Position numbers and translations under genes: made by a program | Shown here: piece after piece, positions 53,061 to 63,077 of the stretch | Position numbering within the stretch: position 1 is the stretch's first letter | Layout: each line of letters opens with the position of its first letter | Notes under the pieces: generated by a model | What the model was told of the DNA's origin: nothing | Database searches by the model: none | The model's input: the letters and a program-made list of their open reading frames with translations, nothing else | DNA from: Marinobacter daepoensis DSM 16072 | GTDB lineage: Bacteria > Pseudomonadota > Gammaproteobacteria > Pseudomonadales > Oleiphilaceae | Direction of reading: 5' to 3' | Assembly (NCBI RefSeq): GCF_000421165.1 | Contig: NZ_ATWI01000010.1 | Location: 186,001 to 250,000 of the forward strand | Length of the DNA: 64,000 nucleotides

Positions 53061-56000
53061 TTACACCTTCTCCACGTTAACCAGAAACGACTTGAACTCG
53101 GGGGTGTTGGTGTTGCCATCCCCCACGAACGGCGTCAGGGTGTTGGTGATGTAGCCGTTTTTGGCTACCCCCACAAAGCCCCAGTGCAACGGAATACCCA
53201 CATGGTGAACGGTTTTGCCGTCGACCTGCAGCGGGCGTATCCGTTTGGTAACCACCGCAACCGCTTCGATAAAGCCACGGTTGGAGGATACCCGCACCCG
53301 GTCTCCCGCTTTGATACCCAGCTCTGAGGCCATCACTTCACCCAGCTCCACAAACTGTTGTGGCTGCGCAATGGAGTTCAGGCGGTTGTGCTTGGTCCAA
53401 TAGTGGAAGTGCTCTGTTAACCGGTAGGTGGTTGCCGCATGGGGGAATTCCTCAGCACTGCCAAACACCTCCATGTCGTTTCGGAACACTCGCGCCGCCG
53501 GGTTACTGGTGACTGCCGCCGAATTCGGGTGCAGCGGGTTGCGGCCGATGGGCGTTTCAAACGGTTCGTAGTGCTCGGGGAACGGGCCTTCGGCCATGTT
53601 GCCCCGGGCGAAGAACCGGGCCACGCCTTCCGGGTTCATGATGAACGGGCTCATGTTGTCTTCCGGTGCGGAACGGGCGGCAAAGTCGGGCACGTCGGTG
53701 CCGGTCCATTTGCTGCCATCCCACCAGACCAGACGTTTGCGCTCGTCGTCCCATGGCTGGCCTGAGGGATCGGCCGACGCCCGGTTGTACAGAATGCGCC
53801 GGTTGGCCGGCCACGACCAGGCCCAACCCAGGGTCTGCCCCATGTTGTAGGGGTCTGAGTTGTCGCGCCGGGCCATCAGGTTGCCTTCTTCGGTCCAGGA
53901 GCCACAGAACAGCCAGCACCCGCTGGAGGTGCTGCCGTCGTCCCGCAACTGGCCAAACCCGGATAACTGCTGGCCGGCTTTCAGCAGCACTTCGCCGGTA
54001 ACAGGATCTTTCAGATCCACCAGCGCCTTGCCGTTGAATTCCCGGGCAATTTCTTCCGGAGTGGGCTCGTCCGGCCGCTCATAAGACCAGTCGAGATTCA
54101 GGATCGGGTCCGGGAAAACGCCGCCTTCCTTCTGATACATGGAGCGCAGACGGTGGAACAGGCCCCCCATGATGAAGACATCCGGATGGGCCTCGCCCGG
54201 GGGTTCGGCGCCTTTCCAGTGCCATTGCAGCCAGCGGCTGCTGTTCACCAGTGAGCCGTTTTCTTCGGCAAAGCAGGTGGTGGGCAAGCGGAACACCGTC
54301 GTCTGGATGCTGGTGGTATCGACATCGTTGTAGTCGTCCACGTGCTGCCAGAACTCGGAGGTTTCTGTGGTCAGCGGGTCCATCACGACCAGGTATTTCA
54401 ACTTGGACAAGGCAGCACTGATTTTCGCCTTGTTCGGGAAGGCCGCGATGGGGTTAAAGCCCTGGCAGAAGTACCCGTTCATCTTGCCTTCGTACATCAT
54501 GTCGAAGACCTTGAGCACGTCGTACATCGGCTCGTCGAGCTTGGGCAGCCAGTCGTAACCCCAGTTGTTTTCGGCAGAGACGGCATCGCCGTACCACGCT
54601 TTCATGAGGCTGACATGGAACTTGCCATAGTTCTGCCAGTACGACATTTGCCCGGGGCGCAGCGGCTGTGGAGCCCGCTTGGCGATGTAGGCGTTGTAGT
54701 CCTGCTCGTTGTCCCGGGGCAGGGTCAGATAGCCCGGCAACAGGTTTGACAGCAAACCGAGGTCAGTCAGCCCCTGGATGTTGGAGTGGCCCCGCAAGGC
54801 ATTAACCCCACCACCGGGCATCCCGATGTTACCCAGCAACAGCTGCAGCATGGCACCGGCGCGGATCATCTGCGAGCCCACGGAGTGCTGTGTCCAGCCA
54901 AGGGCGTACAGAATGGTCATGGTTTTGCCGGGCACCGCAGTCTCGGCAATGGTGTCCCATACCTGCATCATGCGTTTGAGCGGCGTGCCGCAAATCTGGC
55001 TCACCAGTTCCGGGGTGTAGCGGCTGTAATGCTTTTTCATCAGCTGGTAGACGCAACGGGGATGACTCAGGGTCGGGTCGACCCGGGCATGGCCGTTGTC
55101 ATCCAGCTCGTAGTCCCACTCGCTTTTGTCCGGGTAGCTGCGGGAGTCGGCGTCGTAACCGTTATACAGACCGTCTTCAAATGAGAAGCCTTCTTTCACG
55201 ATGAACGGCATGTCGGTGTAGTTGCGCACGTACTCGTGCTGGATCTGATCGGTGTCCAGCAGGTAGTGAATCAGACCGCCGAGGAAGGCGATGTCAGACC
55301 CGGTACGTATGGGCGCGTACAGATCGGCCACCGAGGCTGTTCGGGTGAAACGCGGGTCGACCACCACCAGTTTTGCCTGGTTGTGGGCTTTCGCTTCGGT
55401 CACCCATTTGAACCCCACCGGGTGTGCTTCGGCAGCGTTGCCGCCCATTACCAGCACCAGGTTGGCGTTCTTGATGTCGTTCCAGTGGTTTGTCATGGCA
55501 CCACGGCCAAACGTCGGGGCAAGACCTGCCACCGTCGGGCCGTGTCAGACGCGCGCCTGGTTGTCGAAACCCAGAATGCCTGTGGAGCGCACCACTTTGT
55601 GTGTCATGTAGCCGGCTTCGCTGGACGCTGCTGAGGCCGCCAGGAAACCCGTGGTCAGCCACCGGTTGACGGTTTGGCCGGCGTCGTTTTTCTCAACGAA
55701 GTTGGCGTCGCGGTCTTCCTTCATCAGGCGGGCAATGCGATCCAGCGCCTCATTCCAGGAAACCCGCTTCCATTCTTTACTGCCGGGCTCCCGCACCTGT
55801 GGATAGTGAAGACGGTTCGGGCTGTGGATAAAGTCGATCAGTCCCGCGCCTTTCGGGCACAGGCTGCCGCGGTTTACCGGGTGATCGGCATCGCCCTCAA
55901 TGTGAAAAATGTCCTGCTTGACGTTTCTGCCGCCACTGCCGCGGCTGTACATGATCAGGCCGCATCCGACCGAGCAGTACGGGCAGGTGTTGCGTGTTTC

Positions 56001-56135
56001 TTTACTGGCAGTCAGTTTGAAATGCCGGATTGAATCGGCAAATGCCGGCTCTGGCGTCATGCCAAGCGCGGCGAGGCTGGATGCACCCAGGCCTACCCCA
56101 CAAAATTTAAAAAATTCCCGACGGTTCATGTCCAT
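53061..56135 (-). CDS. fdoG: Formate dehydrogenase-N/O alpha subunit, selenoprotein with in-frame UGA
   Basis: 1024 residues including selenocysteine, similar to FdnG/FdoG (about 1015). The TAT signal has NRREFFKF. The N-terminal [4Fe-4S] Cys motif is [14 protein letters not shown]. The in-frame TGA at 55545-55547 encodes residue 197 within [17 protein letters not shown], exactly as in E. coli FdnG. It must not be split into two genes or called a pseudogene. Mo/W-bis-MGD domains follow ([39 protein letters not shown]). It oxidises periplasmic formate. ATG 56135 is chosen because GAGGAGA lies 8 bp upstream; earlier in-frame ATGs at 56159 and 56207 are less likely. Confidence 0.96.
55502..55547 (-). 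other. SECIS element of fdoG
   Basis: Directly downstream of the UGA, the minus strand forms a stem-loop with an apical GGCA-GGUC-UUGCC hairpin; the GGUC loop matches the SelB-binding loop of E. coli fdnG/fdhF. The lower stem is CACGGCC...GGCCGTG. Confidence 0.9.
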
Positions 56136-56642
56136 CGCGATCGTCTCCTCATCATGCATAAGCGCAGTGGCAGGTGCCGCCTCTTGCGGTGGGTGGCTGG
56201 CTGCCAAAGACCCCGAAAAAGCTACTAACTACGCCCTCCGCACACCGTCCGTGGCAGAGGTATCAGGTGGTACTTGTCGGGCACACTCGCGTGCTCCTCG
56301 TGGAAGGGTAGCAGGCTGTTTATTTTTTGCCATTGGGCCGATGGTCTTGGTCCTTATGGATAAGTCGTAAAAGTGGGCATATGTAGGTGGCGCTGTAGGA
56401 CAGGGGGAGACCGGTTGGCGCGGGGGGCTGGCGATGGGACTGCACCTGAGATGGCGTCTGTTTGGTCAGAAAAAACAACAGGTTGGCATGAGATCCTGGG
56501 TGCTCTTTGTGTTTTTTCGAGAAATAACTCCCGGCAAACCAAGTAAAAACCATTGATTAAATGGGTGTTAGTGCCTAGTATTTTGGGTGGGGTTTTATCC
56601 TTGCCCGCACACACACATTTTATTGGATGGAGAATAAAAACA
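56136..56642. other. 507-bp divergent intergenic region between fdoG and the membrane-protein gene
   Basis: This gap is long for the window and contains AT-rich stretches near 56310-56345 and 56470-56600. It should hold the promoters for fdoG and the downstream permease-synthetase pair. No credible protein, RNA gene or clear operator is recognised. Short open frames on both strands lack ribosome sites and recognisable motifs. Confidence 0.5.
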
Positions 56643-58043
56643 ATGTCCTTACAAAAACGGCCCACGGGCGGTGAACAGCCGTCAATGTTGGGTGTACTGA
56701 AGTTACGAGTGCCGTTTGTGCACTACAAGGTGGAAATACCCGATGTGCTTCAGGGGGCGATCCTGTGCGTGGTGCCGCTCAGCATTACCGCGCTGATGAC
56801 CTCGGTTCTCGGGATACCGTTTGAGATCGCGGTTGCGTTTGTTCTGCTGAACAACATGCTTTATCTGGTTCACTCCCATTTCGGCGATCCGGCCGTGGCA
56901 GGCTGGATTACGGCAGGGATTCCTCTTTACATCGCGTTCCTGTCGGGCTACCCGGAGGGGGATGCCAGATTACTGGCGCTCATTGCGTTGCAGCTGACGG
57001 TCGCGGTGATCTTTCTGGGCCTGGGCGTGTTCAAAGGGGCAGACGCGCTGGTTCGCAAGATGCCGATGTCGCTCAAATCCGGCATCCTGATCGGGGCGGG
57101 CGTCTCAGCGGTGATGGGGGAGTTTGCGGCCGACGGCCGGGTCTGGACCATGCCGGTCACTATTCTTACCGGGGCCGTACTGGGCTTCTTTATGCTTTTC
57201 TCGGAAACCGCCGGGCCTTTGCGAGCCCGTTACGGGTTTTTCCGTTTTGTGGCGCAATACGGGATTGCGGTGCCTTTCCTGGTGGCCTACGTATTCGGCA
57301 TTCTGATTGGTGAGGTGGATGCGCCAGTCATTGAATGGGGGTTCACCACCATTCCCTTCACGTCCATGCTTCAGGATTACAGCATCTTCGGGCTTGGTTT
57401 CCCGCCCATCGAGTACTTTATTGATGCGATTCCGCTGGCGCTGGCGGCCTACATCATTGCCTTTGGCGACATTCTGGTTATGGACTCGCTGTTCAAAAAC
57501 GCTGACGGTGTGCGCAAAGACGAAAAGCTGGTCTTCAGTCCGCGCCGTAATAGCATCATTGTCGGCATCCGTAACTTCCTTCACGCCGTTTTTGCGCCCT
57601 TTATCAGCCTTTCGGGGCCGGGCTGGACCGGTGGTCAGGCTCTGGTCATCAACCGCTATATGAATAACCCGCGTTCGGTGATGGACAGTTACTGGGGCGG
57701 CGCAACCAGCCTGTACTGGGGGATGACGATTGCCATTATTCTGGTGCCGGTGGTTACTCTGTTCAAGCCCGGCCTGAACATTGGGATGGCATTGACGCTG
57801 CTGATTCAGGGGTATCTGTGTGGTTATCTGGCGATTGAAATGCTGGACCGGCAGACGAATCTGGAACGGGGCGTTGCGGTGATCGTTGGCTCGGTACTGG
57901 CGGTTAAAGGCGCGGCCTGGGGGCTGGGTGTCGGGCTGGTGCTCTGGTTCTTCCTTGAGAAAAACTGGTTCGCGGATGCCTATGAGGCGACCCACCCCGC
58001 TGACCGGGATGGAGCAGATGATGCCGTCGCTGATCGAAGTTGA
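56643..58043 (+). CDS. Polytopic membrane protein, probable permease of uncertain family
   Basis: 466 residues with about 11-13 hydrophobic segments. Gly-rich helices such as KSGILIGAGVSAVMGEFAADG and GPGWTGGQALVINRYMNNPRSVMD, plus IPLALAAYIIAFGDILVMDSL, recall NCS2/SulP-type carriers without a clear signature. I cannot name the family with confidence. ATG 56643 has GGATGGAG upstream. It is followed 33 bp later by an acyl-CoA synthetase gene, so it may import the acid that the synthetase activates. fdoG is divergent. Confidence 0.6.
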   Translation: MSLQKRPTGGEQPSMLGVLKLRVPFVHYKVEIPDVLQGAILCVVPLSITALMTSVLGIPFEIAVAFVLLNNMLYLVHSHFGDPAVAGWITAGIPLYIAFLSGYPEGDARLLALIALQLTVAVIFLGLGVFKGADALVRKMPMSLKSGILIGAGVSAVMGEFAADGRVWTMPVTILTGAVLGFFMLFSETAGPLRARYGFFRFVAQYGIAVPFLVAYVFGILIGEVDAPVIEWGFTTIPFTSMLQDYSIFGLGFPPIEYFIDAIPLALAAYIIAFGDILVMDSLFKNADGVRKDEKLVFSPRRNSIIVGIRNFLHAVFAPFISLSGPGWTGGQALVINRYMNNPRSVMDSYWGGATSLYWGMTIAIILVPVVTLFKPGLNIGMALTLLIQGYLCGYLAIEMLDRQTNLERGVAVIVGSVLAVKGAAWGLGVGLVLWFFLEKNWFADAYEATHPADRDGADDAVADRS

Positions 58044-58076
58044 TGTGTGTCTGACAAAAACAAGAGGCTAGATAGA

Positions 58077-59702
58077 ATGGAAAATATGTTTGAGCTTGGG
58101 CTCGACAAGGCTGCGGCGAACTACACGCCGCTGACGCCGATAACCTTTATCCAGCGGACGGCTCTGGCCCACCCTGAGCGGACGGCTGTGATCCATGGGG
58201 ACATACGGAGAACCTGGTCGGAAACCTACCAGCGTTGTCTGAAAATGGCCTCGGCGTTGCGTAAACTCGGGGTTCGCAAAGGGGATACGGTTGCGGCTCT
58301 GTTGCCCAATATTCCCGAAATGCTGGAGCTGCATTTTGCCGTGCCAATGATCGGTGCGGTGCTCAATGCACAGAATACGCGCCTCGATTCGAAAACCATG
58401 ACTTTCATGCTCAATCATGGGCAGGCCAAGGTTTTTTTCACTGACAAGGAATACAGTGATCGCTCCCGTGAGGCCTTGGCGGGTTGCGATGCCAAGCCCA
58501 TCGTGGTCGACGTTGACGATCCCTGTTTCGATGGTGGCGAGTTGATTGGTCGCATGACCTACGACGATCTGCTGGCAACCGGTGACGATGATTTCTCCTG
58601 GGAGCTGCCGGACGACGAGTGGCAGGCGATCGCACTGAATTACACCTCTGGCACAACCGGCAACCCCAAAGGCGTGGTGTATCATCATCGTGGCGCCCAC
58701 CTGAATGCTCTGAGCAACGTCATCGGATTCGGGCTGCCAGCGGGGGCTGTGTACCTCTGGACCCTGCCCATGTTTCATTGCAATGGCTGGTGTTATCCCT
58801 GGGCGGTGACGGCAGCGGCGGGCACCCATGTCTGTCTGCGGGCTCCGCACCCGAAACCGGTGTTTGAAGCCTTTGCAAAGCATGGTGTCACTCACTTCTG
58901 TGCGGCGCCGGTTGTGCTGAACATGCTGATCAATGCGCCCGAGGAGCAGAAGCTTCCCTTCAGTCAGACCATTACGGCGGCGACCGGAGGAGCGGCGCCC
59001 CCGGCGGCCACCATTGAAGCGATGGAATCGATGGGTATCAAGGTGGTTCATCTTTATGGCCTCACGGAAACCTATGGTCCGAGCCTGATCTGTGAATTCC
59101 AGGATGGCTGGCACTCGCTGGACGCCAAGCAGAAAGCCGTCAAGATGGCGCGTCAGGGGATCTTGTCGTTGTCCATGACCGACATGATGGTTGCCGACCC
59201 CAATACGATGGAGCCGGTTGCGCAGGACGGTATGTCCATTGGTGAACTGTTCGTCCGGGGCAACTCGGTGATGAAAGGGTATCTGAACAACCCGGAAGAG
59301 ACTGGCAAGTCCTTTAAGGGCGGCTGGTTCCACACCGGAGACCTGGGGGTCTGGCACCCCGATGGTTACGTTGAGATCAAGGACCGCTCGAAAGATATCA
59401 TCATATCCGGCGGCGAAAACATCTCCACGCTGGAAGTGGAAAGCACGCTGTACGATCACCCGGCGGTTATGGAAGCGGCTGTCGTGGCGGCGCCGGATGA
59501 TCACTGGGGTGAGATTCCCTGCGCGTTTATTACCCTCAAGCCCAACAACGAGGGGCTGACGGCGGAGGACATTATTGCTCACTGCCGGGCCAACCTGGCG
59601 GGCTTTAAGGTTCCGAAAAAGGTGGTGTTTTCAGACGAGCTGCCGAAGACGTCCACCGGCAAACTGCAGAAGCACGTACTGAGAGGGCAACTGATGGCTT
59701 AA
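58077..59702 (+). CDS. AMP-dependent acyl-CoA synthetase/ligase
   Basis: 541 residues. The ANL-family motifs are present: ALNYTSGTTGNPKGVVYHHRG (P-loop), HLYGLTETYGP, GDLGVWHPDGYVEIKDRSKDIIISGGENIS (A8 hinge), and KTSTGKLQKHVLR with the catalytic Lys. The start MENMFELGLDKAAANYTPLTPITF resembles medium-chain or methylmercaptopropionyl-type CoA ligases. ATG 58077 follows AAGAGGC; an earlier GTG at 58047 is possible. The substrate may be a carboxylate imported by the upstream permease. A terminator follows. Confidence 0.88.
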   Translation: MENMFELGLDKAAANYTPLTPITFIQRTALAHPERTAVIHGDIRRTWSETYQRCLKMASALRKLGVRKGDTVAALLPNIPEMLELHFAVPMIGAVLNAQNTRLDSKTMTFMLNHGQAKVFFTDKEYSDRSREALAGCDAKPIVVDVDDPCFDGGELIGRMTYDDLLATGDDDFSWELPDDEWQAIALNYTSGTTGNPKGVVYHHRGAHLNALSNVIGFGLPAGAVYLWTLPMFHCNGWCYPWAVTAAAGTHVCLRAPHPKPVFEAFAKHGVTHFCAAPVVLNMLINAPEEQKLPFSQTITAATGGAAPPAATIEAMESMGIKVVHLYGLTETYGPSLICEFQDGWHSLDAKQKAVKMARQGILSLSMTDMMVADPNTMEPVAQDGMSIGELFVRGNSVMKGYLNNPEETGKSFKGGWFHTGDLGVWHPDGYVEIKDRSKDIIISGGENISTLEVESTLYDHPAVMEAAVVAAPDDHWGEIPCAFITLKPNNEGLTAEDIIAHCRANLAGFKVPKKVVFSDELPKTSTGKLQKHVLRGQLMA

Positions 59703-59732
59703 AACCTGACGGAGACCTTGGTGTCGCGATTT

Positions 59733-59756
59733 CCCCGGCTAAGGCCGGGGTTTTTT
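59733..59756 (+). terminator. Rho-independent terminator after the acyl-CoA synthetase gene
   Basis: CCCCGGC (59733-59739) and GCCGGGG (59744-59750) form a 7-bp stem with a 4-base loop, followed by TTTTTT (59751-59756). Confidence 0.88.
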
Positions 59757-59798
59757 ATGCCCGGGTTTTGGCGTCGGGTTTGAGTGTATCTGATAAGC

Positions 59799-59825
59799 AA
59801 AAAAAAGCCCGGCGGGTGGCCGGGC
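59799..59825 (-). terminator. Rho-independent terminator of the aldehyde dehydrogenase gene
   Basis: On the minus strand, GCCCGGC and GCCGGGC with a 5-base loop are followed by a run of eight Ts (the As at 59799-59806). It starts 17 bp beyond the ALDH stop. Confidence 0.85.
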
Positions 59826-59841
59826 TAAAGGAGGATTGTTT

Positions 59842-61263
59842 CTAGATGGCGAAACCGCCGAGTTTGGTTTCCAGATATTCGTCAATGCCTTCCTGAGCCC
59901 CTTCCCGGCCCAGCCCGCTGTTCTTCATGCCACCAAACGGCGCTGCGGCGCTCGTCGGGTTGATGTCGTTGATTCCGATGATGCCGAAATTCAGCGCTTC
60001 AAAGGCCCGCATCGCGGTACTGAGGTTGTTGCTGTAGATGTACGCCGCGAGGCCGTAGTCGGTGTCATTGGCCATGGCGATGACATCGTCCTCGGAGCGA
60101 TAGGTAATCACCGGCGCGACGGGCCCGAACGTTTCTTCCCGGTAGATATCCATGGCCGGGGTAACGCCCGAAAGGACCGTGGGGGCGTAAAAGAACCCGG
60201 CGCCGAGCTCGCCATCGGTCAGACGTTGGCCGCCGGTTTCAATCCTGGCGCCGCGAGCGACGGCGTTTTTCACCTGGCTGTCTACCTTCTGCAGCGCCAG
60301 TTCATTGATCAGTGGCCCGATGCCGGTGCCTTCGTTCATGCCGTTACCGGCGACCAGGCGGCGGGTGCGGCTGGTCAGCTCGGCGATGAACGGTTCGAGG
60401 TGATCTTCGTGCACAAAGATGCGGTTGGGGCTGATGCAGGCCTGCCCGGTGTTCAGGTATTTCACCAGGGAAAGCCCCTTGGCGGCATGAACCGGGTCTG
60501 CGTCGGGGAGTACAATGGCTGGCGCGTGGCCTCCCAGTTCCATCGACACCCGTTTCATGTTGGCTGCTGCCAACCCGTTCAGTTCACGGCCGACCGGTGT
60601 GGAGCCGGTAAAGGTGAGCTTGCGAACCCGGGGGTCGGTGCAGAACACCTGGCCAACACGGGCAGGGTTCTGAACCGTGAGGGCATTGATGACACCGGGA
60701 GGAAAACCGGCTTCTTCGAAAATCTCCAGCATTGCCTGGGCGCAGAGGGGAGTGCTTTCTGCGGGCTTCAGAACTACGGTGCAACCGGCTGCCAGCGCAG
60801 GGGCCAGTTTGCGGGTGATCATGGAGATCGGGTAGTTCCAGGGTGTGATGGCTCCCACCACGCCCACCGGGGATTTCTGGACCAGAAAGCGCTGGTTCTC
60901 CCGCGACGACGGAATGCTCTGCCCGTACATTCGCTTGCCTTCTTCGGCAAACCACAGCAGAAAGTCCGCGCCGTACTGGACTTCGTTCAGGGACGCCTTG
61001 AGTGGCTTTCCCTGCTCGCGGGTCATCAGCTCAGCGAGTTCCCGCTTGCGGCGTATCATCAGTTCCCAGGCCCGGTAGAGCAACTGGGACCGATGATAAG
61101 CGGTGGTGGCTCGCCATTCCCTGAAGCTGTTGTGAGCGGCCGAGATGGCCGCCTCAATATCCTGATCGCTGCAGTCGGGAACCTCGCCGATGACCTCTCC
61201 GGTTGCCGGGTTGGTTACCTGAAACTGCGGTCGACCGGTTATCCATTCGCCATTTATGAACAT
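59842..61263 (-). CDS. NAD(P)-dependent aldehyde dehydrogenase, succinate-semialdehyde dehydrogenase-like
   Basis: 473 residues. Catalytic elements are ELGGHAPAIVLPDADP with the general-base Glu and NTGQACISPNRIFV with the nucleophilic Cys; LTFTGSTPVGRELN is the NAD-binding stretch and AITPWNYPISMITRKLAPALAAG the substrate/cofactor region. It resembles GabD-type enzymes. The neighbours are fatty-acid or PHA-related, so an aliphatic semialdehyde is possible. Start ATG 61263. It ends before a strong terminator, and its upstream neighbour is the acyl-CoA dehydrogenase (26 bp). Confidence 0.87.
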   Translation of the reverse strand: MFINGEWITGRPQFQVTNPATGEVIGEVPDCSDQDIEAAISAAHNSFREWRATTAYHRSQLLYRAWELMIRRKRELAELMTREQGKPLKASLNEVQYGADFLLWFAEEGKRMYGQSIPSSRENQRFLVQKSPVGVVGAITPWNYPISMITRKLAPALAAGCTVVLKPAESTPLCAQAMLEIFEEAGFPPGVINALTVQNPARVGQVFCTDPRVRKLTFTGSTPVGRELNGLAAANMKRVSMELGGHAPAIVLPDADPVHAAKGLSLVKYLNTGQACISPNRIFVHEDHLEPFIAELTSRTRRLVAGNGMNEGTGIGPLINELALQKVDSQVKNAVARGARIETGGQRLTDGELGAGFFYAPTVLSGVTPAMDIYREETFGPVAPVITYRSEDDVIAMANDTDYGLAAYIYSNNLSTAMRAFEALNFGIIGINDINPTSAAAPFGGMKNSGLGREGAQEGIDEYLETKLGGFAI

Positions 61264-61288
61264 GATTGGTCACCTTAGAAAGCTGGTT

Positions 61289-63067
61289 TTAAAAGTCCGT
61301 TTCCGGCAAGGCCATGACGGACTCCTCTCCGGCACGCAATGCTGCCAGATAACCGGAGCAACGTGGCAGAATATGATCAAAAAAGAAATTGGCGGTGATC
61401 TGCTTGCCGGCAGAGAAAGCGCCTTCACCGGCGTCCTGCTCACGGGCAGCGCCGGCGGATTTCAGCGTCAGCCAGGCCGCGGTGACCGTTGAGCAGAGCA
61501 TGAGGTAATTGAAGGCGACCGTTCCGGCAAACAGCGGCTCATCACGGCGTTCAAGAACCAGTCGGGTGGCTTCCTCAACAAAGGCGATGGCCTGGTCAAA
61601 CCGGGCCTGACGCTCCTGGGTGAGGAGGTTGCTGGCAGAATCGGAACTGCTCCAGGTACGCATGTCGTCCAGCAGTTCGGCCATGGCTTTGCCCTGGTCT
61701 CTGAGGGTCTTGCGGCCGATGAGGTCGAGGGCCTGAATGCCGTTGGTGCCTTCGTAAATCGGCAGGATTCTGGCGTCACGATAGTGCTGGGCAACGCCCG
61801 TTTCCTCAATGAATCCCATGCCGCCGTGGCATTGAATGGCCAGGGAAGTGACTTCCTGTGCGATTTCGGTGCACCAGCCTTTGACCATGGGCGTGAGCAG
61901 GTCGGCCCGGCGCTGCTGGCGGGCTTTCACCTCGTCTGGCACGTCGTTGCCTTTGGCAAAGTCCACCGCCACGCAGCCAGTGTAGGCGAGTGCCCTGGCG
62001 GCTTCCGTCAGAGATTTCATGGTCATCATCATGCGCCGGACGTCCGGGTGCCGGATGATGGGTGACAAACCCTGCTCCCCCGGAGCGGTACCCTGTACCC
62101 GCTCGGAGACGTAATCCCGGGCTTGCTGGTACGCCCGCTCTGAAATGGACACCCCTTGCAGCCCGACGGTCAGGCGGGCGTTGTTCATCATGGTGAACAT
62201 GCAGGCAAGGCCCTGGTTTTCCTCTCCAACCAGATAGCCGATGGCGCCATCGTTGTCGCCATAACTCATCACGCAGGTAGGGCTCGCGTGGATACCCAGT
62301 TTGTGCTCCAGCGAGACTGCCCGGCAGTCATTTCTCACAGGGTCTTCGCCAGGTTTGCCCGAAAGGTATTTGGGCACGGCAAACAGTGAAATGCCTTTGA
62401 CGCCCTGAGGCGCATTCGGCAGACGGGCCAGCACGAGGTGGACAATGTTCTCCGCCATGTCGTGCTCACCCCAGGTAATAAAGATCTTCTGGCCCTTGAT
62501 CCGGTAGGCGTCGCCATCCGGAACGGCCTGAGTGCGAATGCCGGACAGGTCTGAACCGGACTGTGGTTCCGTCAGGTTCATAGTGCCGGTCCAGTGGCCT
62601 GAGATCATGTTGGCCAGCAGGGACTGTTTCAGGGTATCACTGCCGTTTTCCGACAAGGCTTCGACTGCGCCCTGAGACAACAGAGGACAGAGCCCCCAGG
62701 CCATGTTGGCGGCATGCCACATTTCCTGAACCGGAATGGCCAGCGAGAAGGGCAGCCCCTGACCACCAAACTCGGGATCAAACTGCAGGCTAGCCCAGCC
62801 GCTGTCAGCGTACTGCTGATAAGCATCCCTGAAGCCGTCCGGTGTGGTGACCACGCCGTCCTGACCCAGTCGCACACCAGTACGGTCGCCGATGGCGTTG
62901 GTGGGTGCGATCACGGAACCTGCGAACTTTGCAGCTTCCTCCAGAATGGCTGAGACCACATCCTCTGAGGCGTCTTCGTAGCCACAGGCTTTGACCATTT
63001 CCGCAAAGCCGGCCACGTGCTGGAGGGTAAAGGCCATTTCCCGTGTAGGTGCTCTGTACTCTGTCAT
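61289..63067 (-). CDS. Acyl-CoA dehydrogenase, long (C-terminal extended) type
   Basis: 592 residues, the size of the AidB/DmdC-like long acyl-CoA dehydrogenases. FAD site residues appear in WTGTMNLTEPQSGSDLSGI and KIFITWGEHDM; the catalytic-base Glu is probably in ILPIYEGTNGIQALDLIGRKTL, the usual YEGTN region. A C-terminal extension of about 130 residues follows. It oxidises an acyl-CoA to an enoyl-CoA, passing electrons to ETF. It sits 10 bp after phaB-like and 25 bp before the ALDH gene. Confidence 0.9.
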   Translation of the reverse strand: MTEYRAPTREMAFTLQHVAGFAEMVKACGYEDASEDVVSAILEEAAKFAGSVIAPTNAIGDRTGVRLGQDGVVTTPDGFRDAYQQYADSGWASLQFDPEFGGQGLPFSLAIPVQEMWHAANMAWGLCPLLSQGAVEALSENGSDTLKQSLLANMISGHWTGTMNLTEPQSGSDLSGIRTQAVPDGDAYRIKGQKIFITWGEHDMAENIVHLVLARLPNAPQGVKGISLFAVPKYLSGKPGEDPVRNDCRAVSLEHKLGIHASPTCVMSYGDNDGAIGYLVGEENQGLACMFTMMNNARLTVGLQGVSISERAYQQARDYVSERVQGTAPGEQGLSPIIRHPDVRRMMMTMKSLTEAARALAYTGCVAVDFAKGNDVPDEVKARQQRRADLLTPMVKGWCTEIAQEVTSLAIQCHGGMGFIEETGVAQHYRDARILPIYEGTNGIQALDLIGRKTLRDQGKAMAELLDDMRTWSSSDSASNLLTQERQARFDQAIAFVEEATRLVLERRDEPLFAGTVAFNYLMLCSTVTAAWLTLKSAGAAREQDAGEGAFSAGKQITANFFFDHILPRCSGYLAALRAGEESVMALPETDF

Positions 63068-63077
63068 GGTGTCTTCC

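Noticed and set aside
55532..55547. Stop codon splitting the formate dehydrogenase alpha gene
   Set aside because: The UGA sits at the conserved Sec position with a SECIS hairpin, and sel genes are adjacent, so it is not a nonsense mutation.
56320..56665. Short open frames in the fdoG upstream region
   Set aside because: No ribosome site, no recognisable sequence; likely chance frames in regulatory DNA.
58068..59582. 504-codon frame antisense to the acyl-CoA synthetase
   Set aside because: The sense strand has all ANL-family motifs; the antisense product has no domain and no ribosome site.
59836..61278. 480-codon frame antisense to the aldehyde dehydrogenase
   Set aside because: It mirrors an aldehyde dehydrogenase with complete catalytic motifs, so it is a shadow.
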